Part shown: one piece after another, positions 44,228 to 56,929 of the stretch
Position numbering within the stretch: position 1 is the first letter of the stretch
Layout: each line of letters opens with the position of its first letter
DNA from: Astrothelium macrocarpum
Taxonomy: Eukaryota; Ascomycota; Dothideomycetes; Trypetheliales; Trypetheliaceae
Reading direction: 5' to 3'
NCBI GenBank assembly: GCA_021030915.1
Contig: JAGEMR010000112.1
Coordinates: 1 to 64,000, forward strand
DNA: 64,000 nucleotides
Notes under the pieces: model-generated
What the model was told of the DNA's origin: nothing
Database searches by the model: none
The model's input: the letters and a program-made list of their open reading frames with translations, nothing else
Program-made: the position numbers and the translations under genes

Positions 44228-46436
44228 ATGGGATTTCTCAATTCCTGTTGGGATGCATTTCTTCTCCTTTCAAGCTACAATCCCTTGAACGGCTATGAGC
44301 GCCACCAAAACCCTCTGCACTTGCCACAGGAGCTTCCAGAAAGCACTTCAACTGCTGGCCTCTCCTTTCAACCACAGAACTCTTCCATTACATGTCAATA
44401 TCCTCCTGGATGGACGTATTGTGGTTCCGCAAACGACAGATCTTGTTGGCTCAAGAACACTGGAAAGGTCTCTGGTCCAAGCGAGTATAACATTAGCACA
44501 GATTATGAGAATTCTTGGCCCACGGGCGTTCTTCGGGAATACTGGTTGAATGTCACGGAACTCCCAATAGCTCCAGATGGCTACCTGAAGCCCACAGGAC
44601 TGGTGTTCAACAATACATACCCCGGCCCAGTGTTGCAGGCATGCTGGGGTGACACCATTCGAGTGCATGTCACGAATTTCATCAAAACAGAAGGGACCAC
44701 CATTCATTGGCATGGTATTCGGCAACTCAATACCACGCAAATGGATGGTGTGAATGGCGTCACTCAATGCCCAATTCCCGAGAAAGATGAATTTACGTAC
44801 CAATTCCTGGCCCAGCAGTACGGCCACACCTGGTACCATAGCCATTACCAGACTCAATACTCTGATGGCGTTATGGGAGGGCTCGTTATCTATGGACCTA
44901 GCAGTGCCAACTACGATGAAGCGTTCCTGCCTGCCTTGATCAATGATTGGGTCCATGATAACACCACCAATGTTCTGCGACAAGAACTCGCTGAAGGCGT
45001 TCCGACGGCAAATAGTCTCTTGGTGAACGGAACAGGTAAGGCATTGATCCAATAATCTTACAAGCTATAAGCTTAACATGTGTCAGGTAATTTTAGATGC
45101 AGTGATCTTGATCCTTTCTGCTGTGATAATAATACGCCGCATTCACCTCCTCGGGATCAAAGATGCCCTTCCTCGGCTTTGAATACAGCTAGAAACCAAA
45201 CCAGTGGGTACTTTCAGAAGGTCTTTACCAAGGGCAAGCGCTACCTTCTCCGACTGGTGAATTCGTCTGCCGAATCGATGTTCATATTCTCCATCGACGA
45301 GCATGAGTTGGAGGTTATCGCAGCAGATTTGGTCCCAATCCGGCCATACAATACATCATCAATATTCATCGGCATTGGTAAGTGGACTCGTACGTTATTG
45401 ATCGACGCCACTGACGTGACTTATCTTAGGTCAACGTTATACCGTTGTTGTCAGAGCTAATCCCAAGCATCCTTCTGCCAACGAAAAATACTGGTTGCGA
45501 ACCCGTATAGCTCAAGGCTGTGGTTCAGTTGAACAAGATGATGAGGAAACAGGTGTGATCTCATACAACCAAACCTCTCCCATCACAGTCCTGCCGACTA
45601 CTGTTCCCAACGATGGCCGGATTGCTTGTGAAGACGAGCCACTCGCAAGCCTTGTCCCAATCGTTCAGTGGAATGTCACTAAACTCGACAATGCGCCAAA
45701 TGAGGCCGAACTAGCCGATTATTCTTATATTGCAGATATCACCGACAAGAAATTCCATAATTTCGTTCGTTGGGCTTTGACTGATACCCCTCTCTACATT
45801 AACTATTCCAATCCTTCCATACTGAATATAAGTGGTACTGAGAGAGATAAAAATTATGCGGCTATCGACTGTAAGTCGTCTCTCCACCTCATGTCTTAAC
45901 GGAGTCTTTACTCAATCTTTCTAGACAATTTCAAGGGAAATTTTGTTGTCCTAGTTGTTGATGGCATCAATCTCCCCAACAGCGGCAAGCAAAACACTCC
46001 CGCTGCTCATCCTATCCACATGCACGGTCATGACTTTGTTATCCTCGACCAAAGCGACGCTGGCTTTGATCCGGCAACCGCCCTGACCAAATTCAAATTT
46101 AAAAATCCGCCAAGGCGAGACGTCGCTATGTTGACTGCTGGTGGTTACTTAGCGATGGGATTCCAGCCTGACAACCCTGGTATTTGGCTGGTCCATTGTC
46201 ACATTGTAAGTGCATGCCAGATCCGCGATAATCACGGCCGATTTCACATGCGAATTCCTACTAATGCGTGGATATAGGCTTGGCACGCCTCCTCTGGTCT
46301 TGCTCTGCAAATCTTCGAGCGCACAGGAGACATCTCCAAAGCCATCGGTCCTGATGCGCTCAAAGGCACCGAGGAGGTTTGCGATCGTTGGCGCGACTTC
46401 AATCTTCAATTCAATCAGATCGACTCTGGCATCTAA
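44228..46436 (+). CDS. Laccase (multicopper oxidase)
   Basis: It oxidises phenols with O2 using four copper ions, usually outside the cell or in the wall; roles include lignin attack, detoxification and pigment formation. Five exons: 44228-45035, 45087-45377, 45430-45870, 45925-46205 and 46278-46436, all in phase, giving 659 aa. The copper signatures are complete: HWHGIRQLNTTQMDGVNG (L1), GHTWYHSHYQTQYSDGVMGG (L2), HPIHMHGHDF (L3) and HCHIAWHASSGL (L4, with Leu at the axial position of type-1 copper, as in high-potential laccases). The protein ends DSGI, the C-terminal plug typical of ascomycete laccases. A short hydrophobic N-terminus (MGFLNSCWDAFLLLSS) is a weak signal peptide, so a different first exon is possible. 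It is somewhat longer than the usual 560-620 aa. Confidence 0.95.
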
Positions 46437-49377
46437 AATTCTACCAATTTAATGCGTCTGGCCAAGCCGCCCATTTGTTCCGCTCCTTCATTGAATTGAG
46501 GTCTTGTCTCCGAGCTCGTGGAATATATATCTAGTTACTGATCGGAGGGTACATCGGTTTTGTAGGTGGTGTTCTTGTCTTCTTCAATTTTGACTACGTT
46601 CATTCGGAATTTGGACAACCATTGCATATATGACGGGACTAGTACTGCGCCGGGATGTTGATGTCTTAGCTGTGTAAATCAATCGGGTTAGCTTTCGTAG
46701 CCTAAAATGTATTCGCGCCACGTTCCAGCGAGTTTGAACAGCCAATCCTTGTATTTTACCAATGCTTCAGCCTTTTAGGGTTAGGTTGTGCACCAAAAAT
46801 TTTATCCTTGTTCCCACATAGACGAGGTCAACGCTGTTTCTCCTTTGACCAATACAGTACAAGTCTTAAAGCGTGATTCTTAACAGTGCTTGTGCCTGGT
46901 GTGATGTCTTTTTTCTTGCGACATATAATACCACTGGAGTATAATATGCCGCTGGCCGACGAACTCAGACTGATCGCATTTACAATAGCTCTCTGTTTAT
47001 ACTGCACACAATCATGACCTCTTCTTTTTCAACGTGTTTGAAAGTGTTTGCAGAAGACAGGGGAACTCCTGAGATGCTGTAAGCCACGAAAAGTCGCGAT
47101 CCGAAAATTGCCAACGTTTTGTCACTTCAAATCACGAGGTTTTAGTCCTGGTAATCTTCTTTTGGCGCAAAAGACACATCTGTCTTGCTAACGCAACGAC
47201 AGCTTGCAATGGCACAATCGTACAGTTCTTTTCTATCAAGAGATTTGAGGAAAACGTAGCGATCGCATGAGGCCCGCGGTAATGCTATGCTGTGTGGCAT
47301 GATTGACTCTGTTGAAGGAAGTTGCTCAGGTGTTTGGGGGCCATTACCACATTGGTACTAGCTTAGTGGGTACATGGCCGCCTCTTCCTCCTCTGAAGGA
47401 CTTAGACCTCAATTAATTCTTCATGACTTTACAATCCACGTCAACAGACTTCGCCTTGGATTCAACCTTTCAACTAGCCACGGATTTTCCTGATTGATAC
47501 TGCATCGCATATAAATCTGTCACAGATCCCATGAAAGAAGGTGAGTGCTCTGTATCTATCTGACGACATTTCGCCCTAAAGATTACGCAGCACCTATTTA
47601 CCATTAACGGCACGTCCTCCCACGCGTCCATTTCATCTATACGACTCCATAAGCCGCGATGCCGTCTCTATAGCCCTCAATGCTTACCCTCGCACGAGGG
47701 TTTCGGGACAAGCCATGCAACCTTCAACCAGTAACCTGGACAAATATTATTTCAAGCACCACGACAAGAAGATATTGAAAGTGGGGAAAAATATCCTAGA
47801 TGGTTTGCTCTATGACTGAACAACGGTCTCGCCTACCTAACTTGTGGACTAATCAGTGCCTGCAATACAAGTTGTAGTTTAATTTGCCAACTTCATTTTG
47901 TTATACTACCGCCGAGCCAGAAATCCAAAGTTCTGCTCTTGAATCGGACAGACCTGGAGCCAGGAACTTAAGCGATATCCGTTTGCTTTGCAAATCACGC
48001 AGGCATTCATCTCGTCAACAAGTTCTCCCATGTTATCCACCCGAATACACGGCTTACCATTCAAGCCTGTTTTTTTTTTTTTTTTCCAAATGTAGTCGCA
48101 AGCTCTAAGAGATCTTTCTCCTAGTCATTGACATGGTCTGAGTTTTGAAGGTGGCAACGCACGAATCCTGGCGGACTTTTTTGGGTTTCTTGGGGAGCGA
48201 TTCGCTTAATTGGCTGCAAGCTTTCCATTCTGTATGCTGCAAAAATCGAAGCAGAATTGACGATGGAGCTGGTAAACGACAAGAAGCAGACCAGGAAAGT
48301 AAAATTTTTAGATACACGAAATCGGGGGTGGGTGCCTACACTATTCTTTTGTCCTGGAATTGCCTTCGGCAACTCGTAATCAGATCGGCAGTCCACGAAC
48401 AACTGGCAACCGAGGGATGTAGGGATCCGAGAGCGCTTCCGCCCAAGCGAAATGTAGTCTTGGGTGAGCCAATGTTGAATAATTGCAATGATTCAATAAG
48501 CGGATCATATGGAGATTTGGATTACTGCCAAAGGGTGGAACAACTTGCTTTTGATCCAGAATCGTGTCCAATTATATTCAACATCATTTAAGGCGGCTGG
48601 TTACCCCTGAACTTTAATGTATAGGCGCAAATTCGAGATCAGATGGCGTCTCCAGAGGCAGCTGAACCGACGGAGCTGATCTTTTCAAATTTGACATTCG
48701 CTGAGTCAATGCCTTTTGAGTGGAGGCAATAAATCCATGACGTTGAGAGTCGTTTGATGAATGATCCCAACTTTTGTGGCAGTCAACTGGGCTAGTCCTT
48801 ATTTCGGTTCAGTGAGCCCTAACCCGTCCCGCTTAGGCGAGCAGCGACAGGTGGGTCTAGCTGGGCATTGGCTGGCTGACGGAACCAAATGATCGACCTT
48901 GACCTTAGGGATGGGTAAGGTACCTCACGCTTCTCGCATCACTTTTGGTATAGTCTCCCTTTCAATTCGAGCACTCATCTTGGATCAATTCGTGCACAGA
49001 CATGAGTTCGTGACTTTTCATCCTGTTTCAGATGAGTCAACAACAGATTTGTATGTGTCCAGAATGAAGCTTTAGGGAGGGTTCGATACCGTGATCCACT
49101 CTCCTGATGCTTTCGGATTGATGGCGTTTCTAGAATTCTCAGAATGAGCTGTGAACTGGTCGCAGCTGCGTAGATCAGTTCTGTACAAACTTGCGGTCGT
49201 GTATCTGTTGAACAACTTGTTGACCAGTTTACATACAAATTGGTGTATATAAAGACCATCCTGCTCCTCTCGTTCAAACCTCACAAAGCTAGTCTCTCTA
49301 CTCAGCGAAGACACTCTTCCGAATCAAATTTATTAAGCACCTTACTGCGCTGTCTCTTCACATTATTACCTAACGTC
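46437..49377. other. Gene-poor stretch
   Basis: About 2.9 kb without a supportable gene. A run of sixteen T lies at 48070-48085. The small frames at 48100-48600 overlap on both strands and have no recognisable domain. The last ~150 bp is promoter and leader of the next gene. Confidence 0.45.
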
Positions 49378-52072
49378 ATGTCTCAAGATCAACGGAAGGT
49401 TGCGTTGGATGAGATAGCTTCTACTAGCACAGTACTAACACTTCGCTAAGGAATTAATATTGGTTCTGACGCTTGCATATAGATGATTCGCGATGCGATT
49501 ACTAGAGCCTTTCCCTGTGGGAAAGATCAGTTCATGACTGTTCAAGTTCCTGGGCTTGTCATCGATCCGGAGCCTTACCTGAAGCAAGTAAATGAAGAGA
49601 AAATTAGTGTCAAAGTAAAAGAAGCTCAGCTTGTCGATGGAATGGTGCCTGTGAGCAAACTATGCGTGAGTTTTATGCATCATCATTTATGAACTTTGTC
49701 TGATGAATGATCCAGCTTGGGCGGAGTGGGCGGAGTGTTGCCCGGTCCTATGCAGCAGCACTTGACCTATTAGTTCCGGTTGAAGCGTCCGTTGCCGGTG
49801 CTCTAGCAAATGAATCTCAGGGCAATCTAGAGCCGTCTAGGAAGATCATGAGAGACCGATATGTGCATGCTATGAAATATCTTTCAGATGTGGACAGCAA
49901 GGATCGGGGCAGATCACACTTAGCTATGTACGTGGCGAAGCAGGATGACTGGGCCAAAGAAGTTTCCCGCTGGGAGGAGGTTAAGGATCATCATCGAGGT
50001 ACGTGAAAAAATTAGGTATATTGGTACATCTCGGCTTCATGCTAAGTCCAAGTCAGTCGCCGTACAATCACTCTATCCAAATGATCGAGAAAAACAGCAG
50101 GAAAGACATAATGAGTGGCTACAAAGCCATGCCAGGGACTTCAAAGCCAGTATTCAAGCTCGGTATATGGACTGGGTCGTTCATGGTTACAAATTTGCTG
50201 TTGAATTCAACTTTGGTGTTGTCGACATTAGTTCGGGTATGAAGCGAATTGAAACCAGCAAGGAAGCAATTCGCAACCTCGGAATCATCGATCCCAATGG
50301 AGCAACGGAATGGCAGCAAGTAATCCTAACTCCAGAAAATTGGGCGACTCTGGCAAAACGTAAAATCGAGGATTGGAATTCGAGGAACAGCAAGCCAACA
50401 ACTTCTGAGATACTCGCCGAAATTAAACGGCTTCAAAATCTGCTTGCATCTCATGAAGGCCTTCGGAAGGTAGGCATAGACTTGAGAAATTCCTACACAG
50501 AAGCTAATTGTTCTGCTTAGTCATTGGAGAACGATACTTTTTTCCCCAGACAACTGAACATGGAGGCATCTACAGTTGATATGCAACTACTAACGAATAA
50601 GTACCAAGAGTTGTACGAGAGGATGAATTTTCGCTCCAAGTATGACGGTTTGAAAGGAAAGCAAGACAAAACCGCTTCTCCAGGAGTAACCTTGACAGTG
50701 GTTGAGGAGGTAATGAATTGGCCTGAGAGGAAGGCATTGAAAGATCAAGATACGGAGCTTCCCATGAACTCACAAGAAACAGAAAAGCAGGTAGAAAAGG
50801 CCACCAAGAACGTTCATAAACAAACGCAAAATTCGGCTTCGGCCAGTTTAAAGGCCGACCAGAAAAATGTATTGGACATCACAAAGGCGACCAAGGATCG
50901 CTTTATAGAAGAGGCAAACACCAGAGTCAAGCAATTGCAAGTCGAAATTGATTTACTCAAGAGGCAACTTGGAGGCTCAGCTGGCTATAATTGGTTGCCG
51001 GTAGTTGGTGATGACGGCAATCCTATCGATTCGGCTGATTTGCAACGTGGAGAAGGTAAACTATGTCAAATTCTAGGATTTACATTCATCCATGCTAACG
51101 ACAACTCGTAGATTTTCGTAGCCTTGGATATGGAGCCCAGGCGGCTGAGCAAGCTGACCCATGGACAAAGGTAATATATCTCCGACATAATGAAGAATGT
51201 GGCACTCATAGTTCTTTCAATAGATATCCGTAAAGGTAGATATGTCGTCATCGAGCTCTACGCGGGTCAAAGAAGAAAGTGTTAGCAGTTTTGCTGACCA
51301 GATCGATTGGATCTTGTGGTCCCGAGCATCGGTCAGTGACTCGCACTCTTCAAGCGGGAGGTATGAGAATCCTTTCTTGGTACAAACATCGGACCCTGAT
51401 CCTAAACAACGCACAGTGGTTCACTATCGGATAAATCCAATATGTCTGTGAGCATATCTTTCTCGGCGTTAATGGTCGAGATCGATCGGCCTTGGTTACA
51501 TGGAGAGTTATTCGCAGATCAGGAGCTAGACGTTGGGAAGGGGTAATCTCCAACCATGCAATCTAGCATAGCCAATGCATCTAACCTGAGCTCGCAGGCT
51601 TCATCTTTCCCCAGGACCTATGAGCGTTAAGGAGACTATTGAAAAAGACGAGGCAATTGCCGCGAGCTATACCCTCTTCCCCTCGTATCCGACCGCTTTC
51701 ATCCTCGCATCTGACGTCAACTTGGAATTTTCGGGAGACACAACTCATCTGGAATCTGCGGTTGCGGCTTCTTCTACTCAAGCAAATCGTCAGGTTGGCT
51801 ATGGTCCATTCACGCTCTCGAATTCGCACAAGCAGAGTAAATTGCAAGCCAGGACGAAAATGGAGTCTACGGCTACTGGGTTAAGAATCTCTCTCCAAGC
51901 CCCACAGATCATTGGCTGGATTTCAAGTATCGTTCCTGCTCTTCCCCGTCTTGATTCTAGCACTCCGTTGGCGGGACCCAAGTTGATGCCAGCTCCTCAT
52001 GTGGACAAGAACGTAGGGTCTGGCAACGTCGATAAAACGACTCAATTACTGAATGGGAACGGCAAGGAGTAA
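49378..52072 (+). CDS. Nine-exon intracellular protein of an unnamed fungal family
   Basis: Exons: 49378-49431, 49483-49665, 49716-49998, 50057-50469, 50521-51055, 51112-51170, 51224-51360, 51417-51542 and 51598-52072. Every junction has GT-AG ends and fits in phase, giving 754 aa with no internal stop. There is no signal peptide or membrane helix. The protein starts MSQDQRKVALDEIAST. Conserved-looking patches are MTVQVPGLVIDPEPYLKQVN (exon 2), RYMDWVVHGYKFAVEFNFGV and VDISSGMKRIETSKEAIRNL (exon 4), a coiled coil in exon 5 (about residues 428-466, LQVEIDLLKRQLGG), ISFSALMVEIDRPWLHGELF (exon 8), and YTLFPSYPTAFILASDVNLE plus GLRISLQAPQIIGWISSIVP (exon 9). The last part looks beta-rich. I believe similar proteins occur in other filamentous fungi, but I know no function and assign none. 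Confidence 0.8.
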
Positions 52073-54011
52073 ATCAAGGCTGACTGCCAGCCTGTCAGGG
52101 AAGGAGTCAGAATGTTGTTTTTAGGTCAATCAGGCTTTCCTAATCGGGCTAGTTCAAGGGCTGTTTTGTAACTTATTAATTTAGTAGCTAGGTTTAATAA
52201 AATAAATAATACATTCAATTCAAAAATTTTGTCACGGAAGGTCCCCATGTCCTTCCTGGCCCGGAACAGCTCGGAACGTATCGGGACGTCGATCCGGATC
52301 GACCCACATGTGGACGGCTGGCTCGATCAGCTGCTATTACTGTTACTGTTGCTGTTACTACATGACTACCCAGATATCCGTTTATCAGCAGTATTATTCC
52401 ATTTTACCGTTCCAAATGAGCTGCCTTGACATAGCCTAAAAGTGTAAGCGTTATGGAAACATAGCTGTACTAGGGAATGGAGAACTGACTTTACCATTCA
52501 GAGAACAGCATTAACAAGGCTCTTGTGTCGGTTCAGAATGTCAACTGTTGTGCTATAGACTCAATGCTCTACTCCTAATTTTGTGCCCTCTCTAGTCTTA
52601 CGCACTCTCTAATTCTATACACAATCTGCTCCGCTCCTAAAATACGTGCGATATTCTACCACTCTTAAATCTGATAACAGCTAGACATTCGAAAATCAAA
52701 ATCTTATATATATGCCAAATTCGGATGCCGTCTCTTCTGTCTTAATTTTGGTAATCCAGGCGAGCTAAAGCAGCGGCAAACTGAGCCGAAACGGACACTG
52801 GATTCCCAGTACATAACATTATGGAAGGAAAAGAACAATGGTCAAAGGATATACTCCCCTATCCGACTTCAAATTCCAACATAACTGCTCGGATAAGAAG
52901 TCGCGACGCCTTCTTGCATTTGCGTTTTGCCGATAGTCGTGACATTTTCCCCCTTTCCCGGTGTTTCTTTCTCTTCAATTCAAAGAACAATCCGATCTTA
53001 GTAGATGAGATCTCCAGAGGTCATATTTCGCTGTCGGTTCATGCTGCTAGAAAAGTTAACGCTTCATTGTTACACCAGAGAATTCTTAGGAGCAGAATTA
53101 TGCAGCCGTTCAGCCAGCGAGCTAGTTTACTTGATTTCTAGTAGGCTCCTTCTAACGGTTGATCACAGATTTTCAACTGCGGTAGACTAATAGATGCCAT
53201 AATGCAAAAAATGGTGGGACGTAGCTTCAACTTTAGCTCCAATCAACCAAACCGAGGATAAGTCATCTCTTTGGAAAACAGAGCTGTGAATTGGCTCCTT
53301 GAATGGCTCGGGATGGTCTGAAATGCAGCTATGTCACTATCGAGTCGACTATGCCGCCGTTCAGGCATATCGAAGATAGATATACCAGTGAATCCTTTTG
53401 ATTTTCATGTCATTGATATCAAACAATGCGACACTGGCCAGAAGGCAGCCAATCATGTGTCATGTCAATAGCAAAATCAAGGTTTCAGCCAACATTAACC
53501 TATAAATTCAGCATTCATTAGGCAAGTCAATCATCTTTCATTCGATTACTCACCGGTGAATACGCTGAAGATCCTCGCCAAGTGATATTTGCGGACGGAT
53601 CAAACAAACACCGTACAGATTGCGAAGCCAGATCCTAGCCATATCGTTCGATTGCTTGCCACATTGTTTGCTCGGTTTTCACCACTTATCTGACTGTGAA
53701 TTCTTTCGAGCGCCCCCAGAGAGCTATTCGTCAAGTATAAGAGCAACTCAAATGGCTTGAGAATCTCTTGTCACTTTTGATATTGATTCGGTGTATCTTC
53801 CCACTCTCAATCCCAAAGTGCCTGACAGTTCTTGCCCAGTCTCTACACGTTGCTGAAAGATACCCACGCGTCACTCACCAGCTTTCTTCCACTTCTAACT
53901 GAGGAGTGTTGGCACTTTGGAGTCTTGTAGGAGCTCCAAATGAACAGCCTAACTTCGCAGGTTCTTTAAGCCACTTAAACTCTTTCATCCGATCCCGAAC
54001 ACCATCTAAAC
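52073..54011. other. Gene-poor stretch
   Basis: About 1.9 kb between two genes of unknown function. From 52231 the sequence TGTCACGGAAGGTCCCCATG resembles the start of some fungal LTRs, but I found no matching end, second copy or target duplication. A TGTTAC-type short repeat lies at about 52333-52362. A 106-codon frame from an ATG at 52821 has no recognisable feature. Confidence 0.4.
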
Positions 54012-55639
54012 ATGTTTCGTGATGCAGGTCGGGGCGATATCAACTTACCTAAGGGAGCGCCGTACTCCACTATCAATCCAATGCAATATTTCAAAGAAAG
54101 CGATTCATTAGTACGGAGGTTTCACGCCTACATGGGCATCCTTGATTGCATTTTACCTAAAGAACAAGACATATACAAGGAATGGGTGACAATTAACGAC
54201 AATGCCAACGCCAGCAGAATGAGGGACGCCTTGGCTAAAACTAGCCCAGAACAGGACGAAGAGCCGGTTATCAGACGATTGGCGAGGAGAGATTATGCAA
54301 AGGGTTATACTGACGGGTATGGCGGGAAACCAGCTCCAGTTCCAGGGATTCCTAGCAAATATCGGAAGCGTATAGAATCTGCACTGGTTGCAATGAATTT
54401 TGCCGTCGTATGGGCTATGGGGGAAACCCTCGATGAAGATCTCGATAAGGAGTGGAAAAGTTCTAAAGAAGAGGTACGAAGGCTTACCAAAGATATGCTC
54501 AACGATCTCCGTTTTGAGAAGTATTGCAACGAGGAAGCCAATGCGATCGCACGTACCCAGAACGAGACAGCTCGCATGCAACAGATTGGCAATGTACAAC
54601 CCGAGGCTCGGTGGCGTGTAGAGAGGCTTGTGCAGCTATTGCAAGAAGGAAGAAAGGTCGACTCGAAGTTGAGTGCCTCTGGTCTATTCTGTTTGTGGAC
54701 AGTCCCTGTCCCATCAGATCCTTCGCCATTGACTCGCGCGGAACCCATGTATGACAAGAGCAAATTGTCCCCGCACTATGGAGCAAGCTTCGCGAAATGG
54801 GCAAAAAACCACCCAGAAAGCAATACGCCGCAAATTTCAGGTAAGATTTCAACGTCTGAAAAGCATTTCAGAGCCATTGTTCACATGAGTCAGGTCAAGT
54901 GTCGTCCTCAAAGAAGCCAGTAGAATTCAAGGCTCCAGCTTCATCCTCAATGAGTCCATTGGCCCCCAGGGTTCAAGCTTCGTCCTCAAAGAGGCCATTG
55001 GGAGTCGAAGCTTCGGGTCAGCAATTTAAATACAGAGGAATCTCACGAGCAGGCCAAGATATACCGCTCAGCAGGCCTGAGGATATACAGCAGATCAGTA
55101 GTGTTGTCGGCCAGGGGTCCACGAGCGAAATCACTGCGCAGGATAAAATAGCGCTCGAGGGCAGAAGACGACAACGTATCAATCGAATAAGGTCGGTTTT
55201 TGGTACCCTCGAGCCAGGAAACGATTTAGTCTTGCGACATGGGCCTGATGCAAGAGCGAATCTCGATGGTCTAACATTCTTCGAGCAGGAATCTTGGTTC
55301 GATTGGATTGAAGAAACAATACAGATTGCGGCCATGGAAGGCCATATTGATGCACTATTGCCTCTGGACAACTATCCGGCAACGGTCTCTCCAATGAGCC
55401 AGTCGCCACAACCTTCATCGTCGCAGTTGCCCTTCCGACCTCAACAACCTGAACAAACTCGGCAGGGTAGCTCCTCAGGCCAGCAACCTCGCGGAGGAAG
55501 TCGAGGGGGAAGTCAAGGGGAAAGTCGAGGTGGAAGTCGAGGCGGAAGTGGAGGTGGGAGCCGAGGTGGAAGCCGAGGTGGAAGCCGAGGTGGAAATCAA
55601 GCTTCAAGGGGCACCGGGGGGAGGGGCAGAGGAAATTGA
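54012..55639 (+). CDS. Uncharacterised protein with RGG/SRGG-type low-complexity tail
   Basis: Two exons, 54012-54840 and 54894-55639 (GTAAGA...GTCAG, phase 1), give 524 aa starting MFRDAGRGDINLPKGAPYST. Residues 1-275 look folded and helical (SLVRRFHAYMGILDCILPKE; RIESALVAMNFAVVWAMGET; LTKDMLNDLRFEKYCNEEA). A Ser/Pro-rich linker follows, then a second ordered patch (IALEGRRRQRINRIRSVFGT; FFEQESWFDWIEETIQIAAM). From about residue 481 the tail is a Gly-Gly-Ser-Arg repeat. Arg-Gly-rich tails usually bind RNA or drive condensation and are arginine-methylated; that role is inferred here. No signal peptide. It lies next to another gene of unknown function on the same strand. Confidence 0.75.
55497..55637 (+). 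repeat. 12-bp coding minisatellite (Gly-Ser-Arg-Gly)
   Basis: About ten degenerate copies of GGAAGTCGAGGT encode the GGSRGG tail of the adjacent protein. Units differ mostly at third positions. Copy number may vary between strains. Confidence 0.88.
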
Positions 55640-56040
55640 GTGTCAGGAGCACAGCATCTCTCGACCTCGTGGCGGTATGAGAAACGGAGATTGCGTTGGA
55701 AGACTGTGGGAAACAGGTGTTCCCACTCTATTTCAGACTACCGGCTAGTCTTTCATCATCCCCATTTCCTTGTGTGCATCTTATTTTCCTTTTGGTTTGT
55801 ATTTTGGAAGGTCTGCATCCTTTGATGTTTTCGACATCAGAGGGCTCAATGCACGACATATTACTAGATTGGATGTGCTTCATTATTTTTCTCAGTTATA
55901 CTGTTATGGTGTACTGTCGGAAATGTGACTTCACTGGCAGGCTAGCATATCTTGTATCCTGGAGATACACTTGTTAGTTAGCATAGCATCTCAGTCTACC
56001 CCAGTCAATGCATAGTCCTGGAGGCTGCAATTCTCTTAGG
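55640..56040. other. Convergent 3' intergenic region
   Basis: It holds the 3' ends of the RGG-tail gene (plus) and the split hydrolase (minus). Nothing else is supported. Confidence 0.55.
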
Positions 56041-56566
56041 TTAATTGTTGACATGGTCGGCAAATTCGGTCACAACCCTCACCAAATTGTCTTCTTGACT
56101 GATGAATGGACAGTGACCCGATTGAAAGTCCACAGTTTCCCACTCGACTCCCGATTTTTTCATCCATTGGTCCTGTAGAAATAAGGGATTACATGCATCG
56201 TCAAGTGTCCTAATGTACAATCTCCTTCCTTCAAAATCAGCCTCGGCCCACGCTGGAGCTGGCGAAGGACTCGTGAATGCTGTATCAGAATGCGGGATCA
56301 TGCCCATCTCAAGCTCAGGAAGTATCGCAGGATCACAATCGGCGTAGAGAACGTCCTTGGCAGGAGAGATGATATCGAGACCCTTGCTCGGCTGCGTTAT
56401 CCAGATAACATTGCTGTCAGCTTGGGCTCTATCCACGAAGGAGAAATCAATACTCCAGTGACTTACAGTATTTTGCTTGATGAAAGGAGGATAAGCGCCA
56501 CCCACAGCTTGAAGTAATGACTCTCCCTCCAAGTTGATGTTGCCTGCGCAGTATACCATTCCAAGC
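56041..56566 (-). pseudogene. C-terminal half of an alpha/beta hydrolase gene split by a Copia element
   Basis: The minus-strand frame runs from the retrotransposon edge to TAA at 56041-56043. It carries the acid and base of the catalytic triad: Asp in YIRTLDDACNP and His in SGHCPFISQ, plus an aromatic/acidic lid region (WSIDFSFVDRAQAD). It has lost its promoter and the nucleophile, which lie 5 kb away at 61556-61898. The junction codon is cut in the CAAGC target duplication, and the frame matches across the insertion. There are no stops in this half, so the gene was probably intact when hit. Confidence 0.9.
56562..56566. repeat. Target-site duplication CAAGC, left copy
   Basis: Five bases, CAAGC, immediately before the left LTR, identical to 61556-61560 after the right LTR. 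Five base pairs is the usual duplication for Copia integrases. Confidence 0.93.
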
Positions 56567-56762
56567 TGATAATGTTGGGCAATCCACTCTTGTAATCTCC
56601 GGCGTTAGCTTCATTATTTCCTAATTAGGCAATTAGTCCGTTAGTGTGGAGATTAGGAGAAACAGTATTTAAGGCCCTGTTTGCTGCTGTTTCCTCCTGA
56701 GCTTCCTTAGTTCAATTCCTTATTTAAATGCGGTATCCGACCTGTTCCGTCTAATTCCATCA
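56567..56762 (+). repeat. Left LTR (196 bp)
   Basis: It starts TGATAATGTTGGG and ends TTCCATCA. It differs from the right LTR at five positions, all transitions. In four of these the left copy has T or A where the right has C or G. Confidence 0.96.
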
Positions 56763-56774
56763 GGTTATGAGCCC
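56763..56774 (+). other. Primer-binding site for half of initiator tRNA-Met
   Basis: GGTTATGAGCCC directly follows the left LTR. Its complement, GGGCTCATAACC, is the anticodon loop region of eukaryotic initiator tRNA-Met, not the 3' end. Drosophila copia and yeast Ty5 are known to prime from such a half-tRNA. Confidence 0.85.
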
Positions 56775-56929
56775 GGCTGAAGCTTCTTTTATGTTCAATC
56801 AGCCAATTTTTTAATTGAATTCAATTATCTCTTATCATTAAATTAACCGTTTGTGTATGATTCAGTATTGAGAAGAAGATGATTTTTTAATTCTATATTT
56901 GATCAGTTATTAGAATATTCTTTAATAAT

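Noticed and set aside
52231..52430. TGTCACGG... sequence resembling the start of a fungal LTR
   Set aside because: No matching end, second copy or target duplication could be found in the window, so it stays a note in the gap entry.
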